Shown one piece after another: positions 45,257 through 53,921 of a stretch of DNA of 64,000 bases. Position 1 is the stretch's first letter; each line of letters starts with the position of its first letter. The stretch is from Pseudomonas putida NBRC 14164. Its GTDB lineage: Bacteria; Pseudomonadota; Gammaproteobacteria; Pseudomonadales; Pseudomonadaceae. The DNA is taken from NCBI RefSeq assembly GCF_000412675.1, contig NC_021505.1, positions 800,501-864,500 on the forward strand, written 5' to 3'. The notes beneath the pieces are model-generated. The model had not been told where the DNA came from and searched no databases. It saw only the letters and a list, made by a program, of their open reading frames with translations. Both the position numbers and the translations under genes were made by a program.

Positions 45257-46234
45257 GTGCAGACGCCTATTCCCGTAACCGTACTCACAGGCTTCCTCGG
45301 CGCTGGCAAGACCACCTTGCTCAAGCACATGCTCAAGGCCGAGCACGGCCTGAAGATTGCCGTGATCGAAAACGAATTCAGCGAGGCCGGCATCGACAGC
45401 CAGTTGCTGGGCGACGAGCCGGTGCAGGTGATGACCCTGGCCAATGGCTGCGTGTGCTGCAGCATCCATGGTGACCTCACCCGCGCCTTGTACCTGCTGC
45501 TTGAGCGCCTTGACGCAGGCGAGATCGCCTTTGACCGGCTGGTAATCGAATGCACCGGCCTGGCCGACCCGGCGCCGGTGGCGCAAACCTTTTTCATCGA
45601 CGAGGACTTGCGTGAGCGCTACATCCTCGACGGCATCATCACCCTGGTCGACGCTGTTCATGCCGAACTGCACCTGACACAGACCATCGCCCAGGCCCAA
45701 GTCGGCTTTGCCGATCGCCTGCTGCTGAGCAAGACCGATCTGGTCGAGCCGGCTACGGTAGAAGCCCTGTGCGAACGCTTGGCCCGCATCAATGGCCGGG
45801 CTGCAATCCGTGTGGTCGAGCACGGCCGTATCGACCTGGCGGAGCTACTGGATGTGCGTGGTTTCAACCTCAACCCCGACCTGGGCGCGAACCTGAAACC
45901 GATGCTTCGCCCGGTGCTCAAGTCCGCCACCCCCGACCGTATCTCCACCATGGTGCTGCGCACGGAAACCGCGCTGGACATCGACCGCCTCAGCGGCTTC
46001 ATGAATGAGCTGCTGGAAACCCACGGCAAACAGCTGCTGCGCTACAAGGGCGTGCTGAACATTGCCGGTGAAGACCGCAAGCTGGTGTTTCAGGGCGTGC
46101 TCAAGCTTTACGGTTTCGACTGGGATGCAGAATGGGCCGAGGGTGAAGCCCGCGAGAGTGTAATGGTGTTCATCGCCGATGAACTGCCCGAGGCTACGAT
46201 TCGGGCTGGTTTCGAGGCGCTGGCTGCGGGCTGA
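45257..46234 (+). CDS. CobW/YjiA-type GTPase, metal chaperone family
   Basis: A 325-residue G3E GTPase. I chose the GTG at 45257 because AGGAG lies nine bases before it; the ATG at 45248 touches that SD directly. Walker A GFLGAGKTTL, the metal motif GCVCCS (CxCC), the Mg motif ECTGLADP and the base motif SKTD are all present, then a CobW C-terminal domain. Such proteins bind zinc or cobalt and deliver it to a target. The position after cstA-yjiX matches YjiA of E. coli. The last 41 bases overlap the 3' end of the convergent MetF-like gene. Confidence 0.88.
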   Translation: MQTPIPVTVLTGFLGAGKTTLLKHMLKAEHGLKIAVIENEFSEAGIDSQLLGDEPVQVMTLANGCVCCSIHGDLTRALYLLLERLDAGEIAFDRLVIECTGLADPAPVAQTFFIDEDLRERYILDGIITLVDAVHAELHLTQTIAQAQVGFADRLLLSKTDLVEPATVEALCERLARINGRAAIRVVEHGRIDLAELLDVRGFNLNPDLGANLKPMLRPVLKSATPDRISTMVLRTETALDIDRLSGFMNELLETHGKQLLRYKGVLNIAGEDRKLVFQGVLKLYGFDWDAEWAEGEARESVMVFIADELPEATIRAGFEALAAG

Positions 46235-47681
46235 GCCGGCGCGGCGTTGCGGCCTGGAACCACTGCGGCCATGAGCTGCGGTGGCGGGTTTCCACCTCGA
46301 TGCACGGGATCAGGCGTTCGGTCAGCACCGCCGTTTGCCGCACTGCCTTTGCCGTGCGGTATTTGACGCTGTGGATGCACTCGCGGTCGCCGAATTCGCA
46401 GCGGTTCAGCGCGGTACCGCCGCAGGGGCCATTGGCCAGGCCTTTGGGGCAGGTTTCCGGGCAGACGTACAGGGTGTCTTCCAGGCGGCAGCGGCCGCAG
46501 GTATCGCAACCCACCAGCGGCCGTTTCACCGCACGTTCCACCTTGTGCAGCACTTGTGCGCCAAGGTGCGTAGCCCACAGCGGCCGGCGTACCGCCCAGC
46601 CAAATGCCTTGCTCAGGCTGTTGCGGCGGCTGAACAGCAGTGAATGCATGCCGTGCATCAGGTGATAGCGTGCTTTCTCTTTGAACGAGGCATCGACCCG
46701 CGACTCGCCCTGGCGCCAGGCCGCTTGTGGCGGGTGGAATATCACTGCCGGCAGCCCGGGCATCTGCCAACTGGCCTGCCAGGCGGGCGCCCACTGCTCC
46801 AGCGTGTGGACCTGGTTTTGCCAGTGCTCGATACGGCCTTCAAGGGCAAGCAGTTGTTTCAGTTCGTGAACCCCTGACAGGTGCACACCGGCGTAGCCCA
46901 TCAGTTTCACGCCAATGATCTGCAACGCCAGGCGGTCGACGCTGCGTGCCTGGGCAAAGGCCTTGGACTGCGCAGTCTCCGCTTCGAGCATGCCACGCAT
47001 GGACGGTGTGACAGTGACCCCGGCCACGTGGTCGAGCATTGCCGCGCGCCCGTGGGTGAGGCTCATCAGGCAGGCCAGCATCGGCTTGGGCGTGGGCTGG
47101 CGACGCATCCAGTGCATGGCTTCCTGATGCTTGGCGGCATCGAAACCCAGTTGCAGGGTGAGGAAGTCGGCGCCTGCTGCGAGTTTTTTCTCGGCCTTGA
47201 AATACTGGGCGCCGCCTTCTTCCTCACAGTACTTGAACGGGTTCAGTGCAGCGCCCAGCAGCCAGTGCGGGCAAGCCTGGCGGGCAATCAGCAGGGCGGC
47301 GACCGATTCCAGATAGCGCACCGGGCGCTGGCCGGGCTCGTGGCCGGGCAGGCGGTCGCCCGTCAGCAGCAACAGCTGGTCGAGGCCCGCGGCGTCCATG
47401 CGCTGCAGTTGGGCAAGGAGGTGGTGACGCTCGCGGTCCTTGCCGGAAAAATGCGGCAGGGCAGGTACCGGGTTGCTGAACGAGGCGAGGGCGTCCAGCG
47501 GCGACATGTCCAGCGGGCTCCCGACGCGATCGCCGATGGCCACGGTCATTGGCCAGCCGCACAGGTGCGCGCGGGCCATGATCGCTTCCATGGCGGCGAA
47601 GCGTTCTGCAGAAGGCTTGGGGACGAACTCCATAACGCAGACGAAGTTCTGTTCGCGCAGCGCGGTTTTCAGCAGGCTCAT
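46194..47681 (-). CDS. MetF-like protein with Cys-rich MTHFR C-terminal domain
   Basis: A 495-residue protein; start at the ATG of MSLLKTALREQNF. Residues about 1-300 resemble the methylenetetrahydrofolate reductase barrel (FVCVMEFVPKPSAERF, LLLTGDRLPG, then ADFLTLQLGFD). The C-terminal 150 residues hold eight cysteines in CDTCGRC, CPETC, GPCGG, RCEFGDREC, as in the MTHFR_C domain, which could bind Fe-S clusters. It is longer than a normal MetF (about 280-300) and is probably not the housekeeping enzyme. It is divergent from the MetE-like gene at 47890, so a one-carbon transfer role is likely. Confidence 0.8.
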   Translation of the reverse strand: MSLLKTALREQNFVCVMEFVPKPSAERFAAMEAIMARAHLCGWPMTVAIGDRVGSPLDMSPLDALASFSNPVPALPHFSGKDRERHHLLAQLQRMDAAGLDQLLLLTGDRLPGHEPGQRPVRYLESVAALLIARQACPHWLLGAALNPFKYCEEEGGAQYFKAEKKLAAGADFLTLQLGFDAAKHQEAMHWMRRQPTPKPMLACLMSLTHGRAAMLDHVAGVTVTPSMRGMLEAETAQSKAFAQARSVDRLALQIIGVKLMGYAGVHLSGVHELKQLLALEGRIEHWQNQVHTLEQWAPAWQASWQMPGLPAVIFHPPQAAWRQGESRVDASFKEKARYHLMHGMHSLLFSRRNSLSKAFGWAVRRPLWATHLGAQVLHKVERAVKRPLVGCDTCGRCRLEDTLYVCPETCPKGLANGPCGGTALNRCEFGDRECIHSVKYRTAKAVRQTAVLTERLIPCIEVETRHRSSWPQWFQAATPRRLSPQPAPRNQPES

Positions 47682-47779
47682 GTGGCCGGGCACCTGGTGT
47701 GGTCAGGGTGGCATTGTGCGGCAGAAGGCGGGCGGGGTCATGTCCGGATGCGCAGGGCGGTGCTCTGAATGAGACATCA

Positions 47780-47791
47780 TCATGATCATGA
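47780..47791. promoter_or_regulatory. Palindrome in the MetF-like/MetE-like divergent gap
   Basis: TCATGATCATGA is a perfect 12-bp palindrome midway between the two start codons. A shared regulator site is possible; no known motif was recognised. Confidence 0.35.
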
Positions 47792-47807
47792 AAAAATCTT
47801 GGGTTCA

Positions 47808-47844
47808 TCTCAAATTTAATGAGTTTGTCTCAAACCGGTCTCAA
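47808..47844 (+). promoter_or_regulatory. Three direct repeats of TCTCAA before the MetE-like gene
   Basis: TCTCAA begins at 47808, 47828 and 47839. The spacings of 20 and 11 bases are about two and one helical turns, so all three lie on one DNA face. They end 46 bases before the start codon. Candidate activator sites. Confidence 0.4.
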
Positions 47845-47889
47845 CCGGACAATCGCCTCATTCATTTATGCAGGCTGAAGGGACAAGAC

Positions 47890-48690
47890 ATGGCACTGGC
47901 ACACAACCTGGGCTTTCCACGCATCGACCACGACAGCGAGCTGCGTGCCCGCCACTGGCAGGTGCAGAGAGAGGCCGGCATCGAACTGCTGCCAGTGGGC
48001 GACTTTGCCTGGTTTGACCAACCGTTCGACCTGAGCTGGGCGCAACTTTTCGACGAAGTGGCACAGGCCAAGGCCTTGGGGCATGCGGTCAAGCCAGTGG
48101 TGATCGGCCCATTGACCTATCTGTGGCAGGGCGAAACCAACGACGGCATCGACACGCTGGAGCGCCTCGAACGCCTGCTGCCGCTGTATGACCAGCATCT
48201 CAACCGCCTGGCTACCCTGGGCGTCGAGTGGGTGCAGATCGATGAGCCGATTCTCGCCGAAGACCTTCCACAGGACTGGAAAAACGCTTTCGAGCGCGTC
48301 TATAACATCCTTCAGCGCGCGCCTTTGAAGAAGCTGATTGCCACATACTCTGGTGGCCTTGGAGGCAACCTCGGCCTGGCCGCGAACCTGCCGGTCGATG
48401 GCTTGCACATCGACCTGGTTCAGGCACCCGACCAGTACGTGACCATTCTCGACCGCCTGCCGGCCTACAAAGTGCTGTCACTGGGCCTGGTCGACGGCGA
48501 CAACGCCGCGCCTTGCAATCTGGGCGCGACCCTGGACCTGCTGCACGATGCCCATGAGCGCCTGGGAGAGCGGCTGTGGCTGGCGCCATCCTGCTCGTTG
48601 ACGCGCAGCCCGCTGGAAGTGGCCGTGCAGAAGTGCCAGGAAGTGGCGGTGTTGGTTGCTGCACTGGAAGAGAACCGGGCTGCCGCTTGA
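47890..48690 (+). CDS. Compact MetE relative with only the N-terminal half
   Basis: A 266-residue protein. It aligns from memory with the N-terminal domain of cobalamin-independent methionine synthase: LGFPRI, ELRARHWQVQREAGIELLPV, GDFAWFDQ, ALGHAVKPVVIGPLTYLW, GVEWVQIDEPIL, DGLHIDLVQ, LAPSCSLTRSP. Compared with MetE it lacks two internal stretches (after LGFPRI and after GDFAWFD) and the whole C-terminal domain with the zinc site (His/Cys ligands). The frame is clean and ends naturally, so it looks like a maintained compact protein and not decay. It is divergent from the MetF-like gene. It may be a methyl-transfer or folate-binding partner; a full MetE function is unlikely. Confidence 0.78.
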   Translation: MALAHNLGFPRIDHDSELRARHWQVQREAGIELLPVGDFAWFDQPFDLSWAQLFDEVAQAKALGHAVKPVVIGPLTYLWQGETNDGIDTLERLERLLPLYDQHLNRLATLGVEWVQIDEPILAEDLPQDWKNAFERVYNILQRAPLKKLIATYSGGLGGNLGLAANLPVDGLHIDLVQAPDQYVTILDRLPAYKVLSLGLVDGDNAAPCNLGATLDLLHDAHERLGERLWLAPSCSLTRSPLEVAVQKCQEVAVLVAALEENRAAA

Positions 48691-48708
48691 TTTTCGGCAG
48701 CCTGTGCC

Positions 48709-48851
48709 GCCCCCTTCGCGGGTGAACCCGCTCCCACAGGTACAGTGCAAGCCTTGAAAATTCATGTGGCCCCTGGCCCCACAGGTACAGCATAAACCTT
48801 GAAACTTGTGCGGTCCCTGTGGGAGCGGGCAAGCCCGCGAATAGGCGGGGC
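48709..48851. repeat. Compound REP with internal direct duplication
   Basis: A REP pair (CCCCTTCGCGGGTGAACCCG to CGGGCAAGCCCGCGAATAGG) whose middle contains two similar copies of CCACAGGTACAG...CCTTGAAA, starting near 48734 and 48779. It is longer than the other pairs (143 bases). Confidence 0.85.
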
Positions 48852-48858
48852 CTGCTGA

Positions 48859-50037
48859 TCAGCGCTCGATCGCCAGCGCCACGCCTTGCCCACCGCCGAT
48901 GCACAAGGTCGCCAGGCCTTTCTTGGCGTCCCGCTTGATCATCTCGTGCAGCAAGGTCACCAGCACCCGGCACCCGGAAGCGCCAATCGGGTGGCCCAGG
49001 GCAATGGCCCCGCCATTCACGTTGACCCGCGCAGCATCCCATTCCAGCACCTTGCCCACTGCCAGCGCCTGTGCGGCAAAGGCTTCGTTGGCTTCGATCA
49101 GGTCCAGTTCGGCCAGTTGCCAACCGGCCTTGTCCAGGCAACGCTGAGTCGCTGAAACCGGGCCGATGCCCATGATTGCCGGGTCTACCCCTGCACTGGC
49201 ATAGGCGGCGATCTTCGCCAGTGCTGGCAAGCCCAGGGCCTTGGCCTTGGCGGCACTCATCAGCAGCACGGCAGCGGCGCCGTCATTCAGGCTGGAGGCG
49301 TTGCCAGCGGTAACGCTGCCATCCTTCTTGAACGCAGGACGCAGTTTGGCCAGGGAGTCAGCGGTGGTGTCCGGGCGTGGCTGTTCGTCCTGGGCGAACA
49401 CTCTGGGCTCACCCTTTTTCTGTGGCAGCACGATTGGGGTGATCTCATCAAGGAAGCGGCCGGCCTCGATGGCCGCCACGGCCTTGCGTTGCGATTCGGC
49501 GGCAAAAGCGTCCTGCTGCTCACGGCTGAGGCCGTACTTGTCCACAAGGTTCTCGGCGGTGATGCCCATGTGATAGTCGTTGAAGGCATCCCACAGGCCA
49601 TCGGTGATCATGCTGTCGATCAGCTGGCCATGGCCCATGCGCTGCCCAGTGCGGGCCGAAGGCATCACATAGGGGGCCAGGCTCATGTTCTCCTGGCCAC
49701 CGGCAATCACCACCTCGGCATCACCGCAACGAATGGCCTGGGCGGCCAGGTGCAAGGCCTTGAGGCCCGAGCCGCAGACTTTGTTCAGGGTCAGCGCCGG
49801 TACGCTGTAGGGCAAGCCGGCCTTGATCGCGGCCTGGCGTGCCGGGTTCTGCCCGGCGCCGGCGGTGAGCACCTGGCCGAGGATCACTTCGTCCACCTGC
49901 GCCGGGTCCAGCCCGGTCTGCTCCAGCAGGCGCTTGATCACGGCGGCACCGAGGTCGACCGCAGGTACCGTGGCCAGGGCGCCCTGGAAGCTGCCGATGG
50001 CGGTGCGGGTAGCGGCGACGATGACCACGTCGTTCAT
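48859..50037 (-). CDS. Acetyl-CoA acetyltransferase (thiolase)
   Basis: A 392-residue thiolase. Start at [15 protein letters not shown]. Catalytic residues are visible: Cys in [10 protein letters not shown] (about residue 89), His in [14 protein letters not shown] (about 349) and Cys in CIGGGQG (about 379). Length and the N-terminal sequence fit the biosynthetic/degradative acetoacetyl-CoA thiolase group (AtoB/PhaA-like). It joins two acetyl-CoA or splits acetoacetyl-CoA. Monocistronic; no other fatty-acid gene is adjacent except fabV 1.2 kb away. Confidence 0.93.
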   Translation of the reverse strand: MNDVVIVAATRTAIGSFQGALATVPAVDLGAAVIKRLLEQTGLDPAQVDEVILGQVLTAGAGQNPARQAAIKAGLPYSVPALTLNKVCGSGLKALHLAAQAIRCGDAEVVIAGGQENMSLAPYVMPSARTGQRMGHGQLIDSMITDGLWDAFNDYHMGITAENLVDKYGLSREQQDAFAAESQRKAVAAIEAGRFLDEITPIVLPQKKGEPRVFAQDEQPRPDTTADSLAKLRPAFKKDGSVTAGNASSLNDGAAAVLLMSAAKAKALGLPALAKIAAYASAGVDPAIMGIGPVSATQRCLDKAGWQLAELDLIEANEAFAAQALAVGKVLEWDAARVNVNGGAIALGHPIGASGCRVLVTLLHEMIKRDAKKGLATLCIGGGQGVALAIER

Positions 50038-50117
50038 GTTGTTGTTCTCCGTGCGATGGGCGTAATGCCCAAGCATCGGTGGCTTTGGCTCATTTGTTAA
50101 GTTTGTTTTTCTTTCGG

Positions 50118-50140
50118 ATTGATGTGAAAAATAAATCAAT
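50118..50140. promoter_or_regulatory. Inverted repeat upstream of the thiolase gene
   Basis: ATTGAT (50118-50123) and ATCAAT (50135-50140) flank an A-rich 11-base spacer, in the 175-base gap between the thiolase and PepSY genes. Weak candidate operator. Confidence 0.3.
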
Positions 50141-50212
50141 GGGCGCTCGGCGTCCTATCCAACTAAGCTGAATTCCGTGCTGTTTTCACTCAACTGAATG
50201 GAGCCCATACCC

Positions 50213-50479
50213 ATGCGCACCCTCATCGCCTTGATGCTACTGATCGGCAGCAGCACAGCATTCGCCGCCACCCAATGCACCAGCGCAGACAAAAGCACCT
50301 GGCAAGACCAGGAAAAGTTCCAGGCCCAGCTCAAGGAGCAGGGTTACAAGATCAACAAGTTCAAGGTTACCAAGGGCAACTGCTACGAGATCTATGGTCT
50401 CGACAAGGATGGCCGCAAGGTCGAGATCTACCATGACCCGGTGAGCGGCAAGGCGGTCAAGTCCGAGTACCACGATTGA
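50213..50479 (+). CDS. Secreted PepSY-domain protein
   Basis: An 88-residue precursor with a signal peptide (MRTLIALMLLIGSSTAFAAT). The mature part is a PepSY-like domain: KFQAQLKEQGYKINKFKVTK, CYEIYGLDKDGRKVEIYHDP, VKSEYHD. Start at 50213 with GGAG upstream; an ATG at 50198 is also possible. Its stop overlaps the cytochrome b561 start by 4 bases, so the two are translated together. PepSY proteins next to b-type cytochromes are often part of periplasmic redox pairs. Confidence 0.85.
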   Translation: MRTLIALMLLIGSSTAFAATQCTSADKSTWQDQEKFQAQLKEQGYKINKFKVTKGNCYEIYGLDKDGRKVEIYHDPVSGKAVKSEYHD

Positions 50480-51009
50480 ACAGCGACGGCACTGTGCAGC
50501 TGTGGGACCCGCTCCTGCGGCTGTGCCATCTCTCCATCGCCGGTGTGTTCTTCGCCGACTATTTTTTCAACGAAGAAGGGGACGACTGGCACCAGTGGCT
50601 GGGTTACTACGCACTGGCCTGTGTCGTGGTGCGCGTGGTCTGGGGCTTTGTCGGGCCACCCAGCGCGCGCTGGGCCGATTTCTGGCCAACCCCGGCGCGC
50701 CTGGCAGGGCATGCCCGTGCGCTGCTGCGCGGCGAGCCTTGTCATCGCCTGGGGCATTCGCCGATTGGCGCGTTGGTGATGCTGTTGATGCTGACCGGTA
50801 TCGCAGGGCTGGTCCTGACCGGCTGGGCGTCCCAGGAGGTGGATGCGCTGTGGGGCGCCGATTGGCCGACCGACCTGCACAGCTGGTTGGCCGATGCGGT
50901 GTTGGCGTTGGTGTGTGTGCATGTGCTGGCGGCCATCTACGAGAGTGTGCGCCTTCGCGAGAACCTGCCGTTGTCGATGATCACCGGGCGTCGTCGACGT
51001 CGGGATTGA
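50476..51009 (+). CDS. Cytochrome b561-family membrane protein
   Basis: A 177-residue protein with four membrane helices and b-haem ligand histidines in RLCHLSIAG, DDWHQWLGYY and CVHVLAAIYE. The start is TTG at 50476, overlapping the PepSY stop (TTGA), so it depends on coupled translation. An apparent alternative start further in would remove the first haem ligand. It probably passes electrons between membrane quinols and a periplasmic acceptor, with the PepSY protein as partner. A REP pair follows. Confidence 0.87.
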   Translation: MNSDGTVQLWDPLLRLCHLSIAGVFFADYFFNEEGDDWHQWLGYYALACVVVRVVWGFVGPPSARWADFWPTPARLAGHARALLRGEPCHRLGHSPIGALVMLLMLTGIAGLVLTGWASQEVDALWGADWPTDLHSWLADAVLALVCVHVLAAIYESVRLRENLPLSMITGRRRRRD

Positions 51010-51020
51010 GTAGACCTGTG

Positions 51021-51119
51021 CCGGCCTCTTCGCGGGCTTGCCCGCTCCCACAGGTATGCCACAAATCTCAAAACCTGTGCGGTCCATGTGGGAGCGGGCG
51101 AGCCCGCGAAGAGGCCGGC
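51021..51119. repeat. REP pair
   Basis: CCGGCCTCTTCGCGGGCTTG and its mirror enclose about 40 bases between the b561 gene and fabV. Confidence 0.9.
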
Positions 51120-51258
51120 ACAGGAGAACCTTGGTTTTGCATCCTTTTGATCACCCCGTAATATGTGTCGGATAACCTGCGGGGGTAGTCTCACCCTCTG
51201 AAAATCGGAATCGCCCCAAGCGGCGTTTCCCCGGCATAAACCTGACGAGGTACAGACA

Positions 51259-52470
51259 TTGGCCATCATTCATCCTAAGGTTCGCGGTTTCATCTGCACC
51301 ACGACTCACCCGAAGGGCTGCGAGCTCAACGTCCGTGACCAGATCGAAGCCACCCGCAAGCTGGGCGTGCGCGAGGATGGCCCGAAGAAGGTCCTGGTCA
51401 TCGGTGCTTCCAGTGGCTACGGCCTGGCAGCGCGTATCACCGCAGCGTTCGGTTTCAAGGCCGACACCCTGGGCGTGTTCTTCGAAAAACCAGGCACCGA
51501 AACCAAGGCCGGCACTGCTGGCTGGTACAACTCCGCTGCCTTCGACAAGTTTGCCAAGGCCGAGGGCCTGTACAGCAAGTCGATCAACGGTGACGCCTTC
51601 TCCGACGAGGCCCGTGCCAAGGTCATCGAGCTGATCAAGAACGAGATGGGTGGCAAGGTCGACCTGGTCATCTACTCGCTGGCCTCGCCTGTGCGCAAAC
51701 TGCCGCAGACCGGTGAAGTCATCCGCTCGGCACTCAAGCCGATCGGCGAGCCTTACAAGTCGACCGCCATCGACACCAACAAGGACACCATCATCGAGGC
51801 CAGCATCGAGCCGGCCACCGAGCAGGAAATTGCCGACACCGTGACCGTCATGGGCGGCCAGGACTGGCAGCTGTGGATCGACGCCCTGGCAGGCGCCAAC
51901 GTGCTGGCCGAAGGCGCTCGCACCGTGGCCTTCAGCTACATCGGCAGCGACATCACCTGGCCGATCTACTGGCACGGTGCACTGGGCCAGGCCAAGCAGG
52001 ACCTGGACGAAACTGCCCTGCGCCTGGACCAGAAGCTGGCCGGCGAAGTGAAAGGCGGCGCCAACGTGGCCGTGCTGAAATCGGTGGTTACCCAGGCCAG
52101 CTCGGCCATTCCGGTAATGCCGCTGTACCTGTCGATGGTCTTCAAGATCATGCAGGAGAAAGGCGTTCACGAAGGCACCCAGGACCAACTGGACCGCATG
52201 TACCGCGACCGCCTGTATCGCGCCGATGGTGCGCCGGCCGAAGTCGACGAGAAGGGCCGTCTGCGCCTGGACGACTGGGAACTGCGCGATGATGTGCAGA
52301 ACGAGTGCAAGGCCCTGTGGCCACAGGTCACCACCGAGAACCTGTTCGCCCTGACCGACTATGCCGGTTACAAGAAGCAGTTCCTCAACCTGTTCGGATT
52401 CGAGCGCGCTGACGTCAACTATGACGACGACGTGGCCACCGATGTGAAGTTCGACTGCATCGAGCTGTAA
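51259..52470 (+). CDS. fabV: FabV, NADH-dependent enoyl-ACP/CoA reductase
   Basis: A 403-residue enzyme for the last step of each fatty-acid elongation round; it is naturally insensitive to triclosan. The start codon is TTG (51259), giving [20 protein letters not shown] as in known FabV proteins, with GAGG eight bases upstream. NADH site [15 protein letters not shown]; active site Y-X8-K in [12 protein letters not shown]. Length is typical (about 400). Confidence 0.96.
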   Translation: MAIIHPKVRGFICTTTHPKGCELNVRDQIEATRKLGVREDGPKKVLVIGASSGYGLAARITAAFGFKADTLGVFFEKPGTETKAGTAGWYNSAAFDKFAKAEGLYSKSINGDAFSDEARAKVIELIKNEMGGKVDLVIYSLASPVRKLPQTGEVIRSALKPIGEPYKSTAIDTNKDTIIEASIEPATEQEIADTVTVMGGQDWQLWIDALAGANVLAEGARTVAFSYIGSDITWPIYWHGALGQAKQDLDETALRLDQKLAGEVKGGANVAVLKSVVTQASSAIPVMPLYLSMVFKIMQEKGVHEGTQDQLDRMYRDRLYRADGAPAEVDEKGRLRLDDWELRDDVQNECKALWPQVTTENLFALTDYAGYKKQFLNLFGFERADVNYDDDVATDVKFDCIEL

Positions 52471-52482
52471 GCCGAACCGGGC

Positions 52483-52576
52483 TGGCCCTATCGCCGGCAA
52501 GCCAGCTCCCACAGGTACACCACAAGCCTCATGGCCTGTGAAATCCTGTGGGAGCTGGCTTGCCGGCGATAAGGCC
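52483..52576. repeat. REP pair
   Basis: GGCCCTATCGCCGGCAAGCC and its mirror lie between fabV and the hydrolase gene. Confidence 0.9.
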
Positions 52577-52631
52577 AGCACAGGTTCAAGATTTTTTGCT
52601 AGTTTTGGCGCACAACAACAGGGAATGCGCC

Positions 52632-53534
52632 ATGAGCAGCCTCACCCAACCCGCCACCCCCTTTCGCCAGGCCACAGCCGATGGCTACAGCCTCGGCGGC
52701 TTCTGCTGGCGTCACGCCCAGCCTGACCCCCAGCGCCCGCTGGTGATCATCAACGCGGCCACTTCGGTACGCTGCCGATACTATTCCCGCTTTGCCGACT
52801 ACCTGTTTGCCCAGGGCTGCGATGTGCTGACCTACGACTACCGTGGCATCGGCGAATCCCGCCCGGTTTCGTTGCGCGGTTTCCAGGCATCGTGGAGCGA
52901 CTGGGGCCGTCTGGATTTCGAAGCGATGTTGGCGCATGCGACCGAGCGTTTCCCCGGCCAGCCAATAGACGTGGTGGGGCACAGTTTTGGCGGTTGCGCA
53001 GTCGGCCTGGCACCATCGGCCGGCCAGATACGCAGGGTAGTGATGGTAGGCGCACAGTTTGCCTACTGGCGCGATTATGCGGCTGATCAACGCTGGCGGC
53101 TGTTCGGCAAATGGCATGTGGTGATGCCTTTGCTTACCCGCGCTTTGGGCTACTTCCCCGGCAAGCGTCTGGGCTGGATGGAAGACACCCCGGCAGGGGT
53201 GGTGGATGACTGGACCACCCGTACGCCACGCTATGAGCACCGGCCAAGTGGGCGCCGGCTGGAGAGGGTACCGTTTGCACACGTCCAGGCAGCGACGCTG
53301 GCCATCAGCTTGACCGATGACCCGTTTGGCACTGTGGCGGCGACCGAGCGGTTGCTGAGTTATCTACAGGGTGCCCGGCACCTGCGTATCGCGCCTGTGG
53401 ATATCTCGGTCGAGGAGATTGGCCATTTCGCGTTTTTCCATGACCGGTTTCGCGAGAGCCTGTGGCCGGTGGCCTTGCAGTGGTTGCAACGAGGAGCGCT
53501 GGACCACGGGGTACCCGGCACCCTCAGGGATTGA
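52632..53534 (+). CDS. Alpha/beta hydrolase (serine hydrolase)
   Basis: A 300-residue protein. Start at MSSLTQPATPF; the longer frame includes the REP. Features: INAATSVRCRYYSRFADYL (oxyanion region), TYDYRGIGESRP, nucleophile elbow VVGHSFGGCAVG (GHSFGG) and a late EIGHFAFFHDRF histidine. This is the YheT-like/predicted-hydrolase group; substrate unknown. Monocistronic. Confidence 0.82.
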   Translation: MSSLTQPATPFRQATADGYSLGGFCWRHAQPDPQRPLVIINAATSVRCRYYSRFADYLFAQGCDVLTYDYRGIGESRPVSLRGFQASWSDWGRLDFEAMLAHATERFPGQPIDVVGHSFGGCAVGLAPSAGQIRRVVMVGAQFAYWRDYAADQRWRLFGKWHVVMPLLTRALGYFPGKRLGWMEDTPAGVVDDWTTRTPRYEHRPSGRRLERVPFAHVQAATLAISLTDDPFGTVAATERLLSYLQGARHLRIAPVDISVEEIGHFAFFHDRFRESLWPVALQWLQRGALDHGVPGTLRD

Positions 53535-53553
53535 GGAGGGGGGGCAGGATTTT

Positions 53554-53572
53554 GGGGCCGCAAAGCGGCCCC
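53554..53572. terminator. Hairpin between the hydrolase and HopJ-family genes
   Basis: GGGGCCGC-AAA-GCGGCCCC between two convergent stop codons; TTTT precedes it, which would follow the stem on the minus strand only as AAAA on the plus. Probably a bidirectional end signal. Confidence 0.6.
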
Positions 53573-53579
53573 GACTATC

Positions 53580-53921
53580 TCAAGCCTTGCGCGACAGCGG
53601 CTGCCCGGCAAATTTCACACCGGCCAAACCATGCTCGATCAGCGCACGGATATTGCCATGGTCGCTGCCCTCAGGCGTGGCCACCACATCACGGTAGTGC
53701 TCGCCAAAGGCCAGCAGCGCTTCCTGGTCGCTCAGCCCTTCCAGCAAAGCCAGGCCCAAGGTCTTGCACGACCCTTCGTTCTGCCCGGCCGCGTTCTCCA
53801 CGCCGCCGTTGTTGAAGGCCTGCGGCTGGTAGCTGTAGTTGTCGGCAATGAACGCCAGGGTATCGGCAAATACATGTTGGCCGCTGGCCAGGCTGGCGCG
53901 CAGGGTGTTCAGATCAGTCAC
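53580..53921 (-). CDS. HopJ-family protein
   Basis: A 113-residue protein; GTG start at 53921 (TDLNTLRASL next) with AGGA eight bases upstream. It matches the HopJ family: FADTLAFIADNYSYQPQAF, FNNGGVENAAGQNEGSCK, HYRDVVATPEGSDHGNIRAL. The name comes from a plant-pathogen effector list, but members are widespread in non-pathogens and have no secretion signal here, so a housekeeping role is likely. Overlaps the DUF1244 gene by 8 bases. Confidence 0.85.
   Translation of the reverse strand: MTDLNTLRASLASGQHVFADTLAFIADNYSYQPQAFNNGGVENAAGQNEGSCKTLGLALLEGLSDQEALLAFGEHYRDVVATPEGSDHGNIRALIEHGLAGVKFAGQPLSRKA

Noticed and set aside
47780..47889. MetR binding sites before the MetE-like gene
   Set aside because: A TGAA...TTCA pair is present (47787-47806) but with an 11-base spacer, not the 5-base spacing of the MetR consensus.
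47890..48690. A broken metE pseudogene
   Set aside because: No frameshift or internal stop, a good SD, GC-rich codon use like its neighbours, and a natural stop codon. The missing parts look like clean deletions; a maintained compact protein is more likely.
53580..53921. A type III secretion effector
   Set aside because: No secretion genes are near, there is no effector-type N terminus, and the HopJ family is widespread in non-pathogens and sits here in a folM operon.
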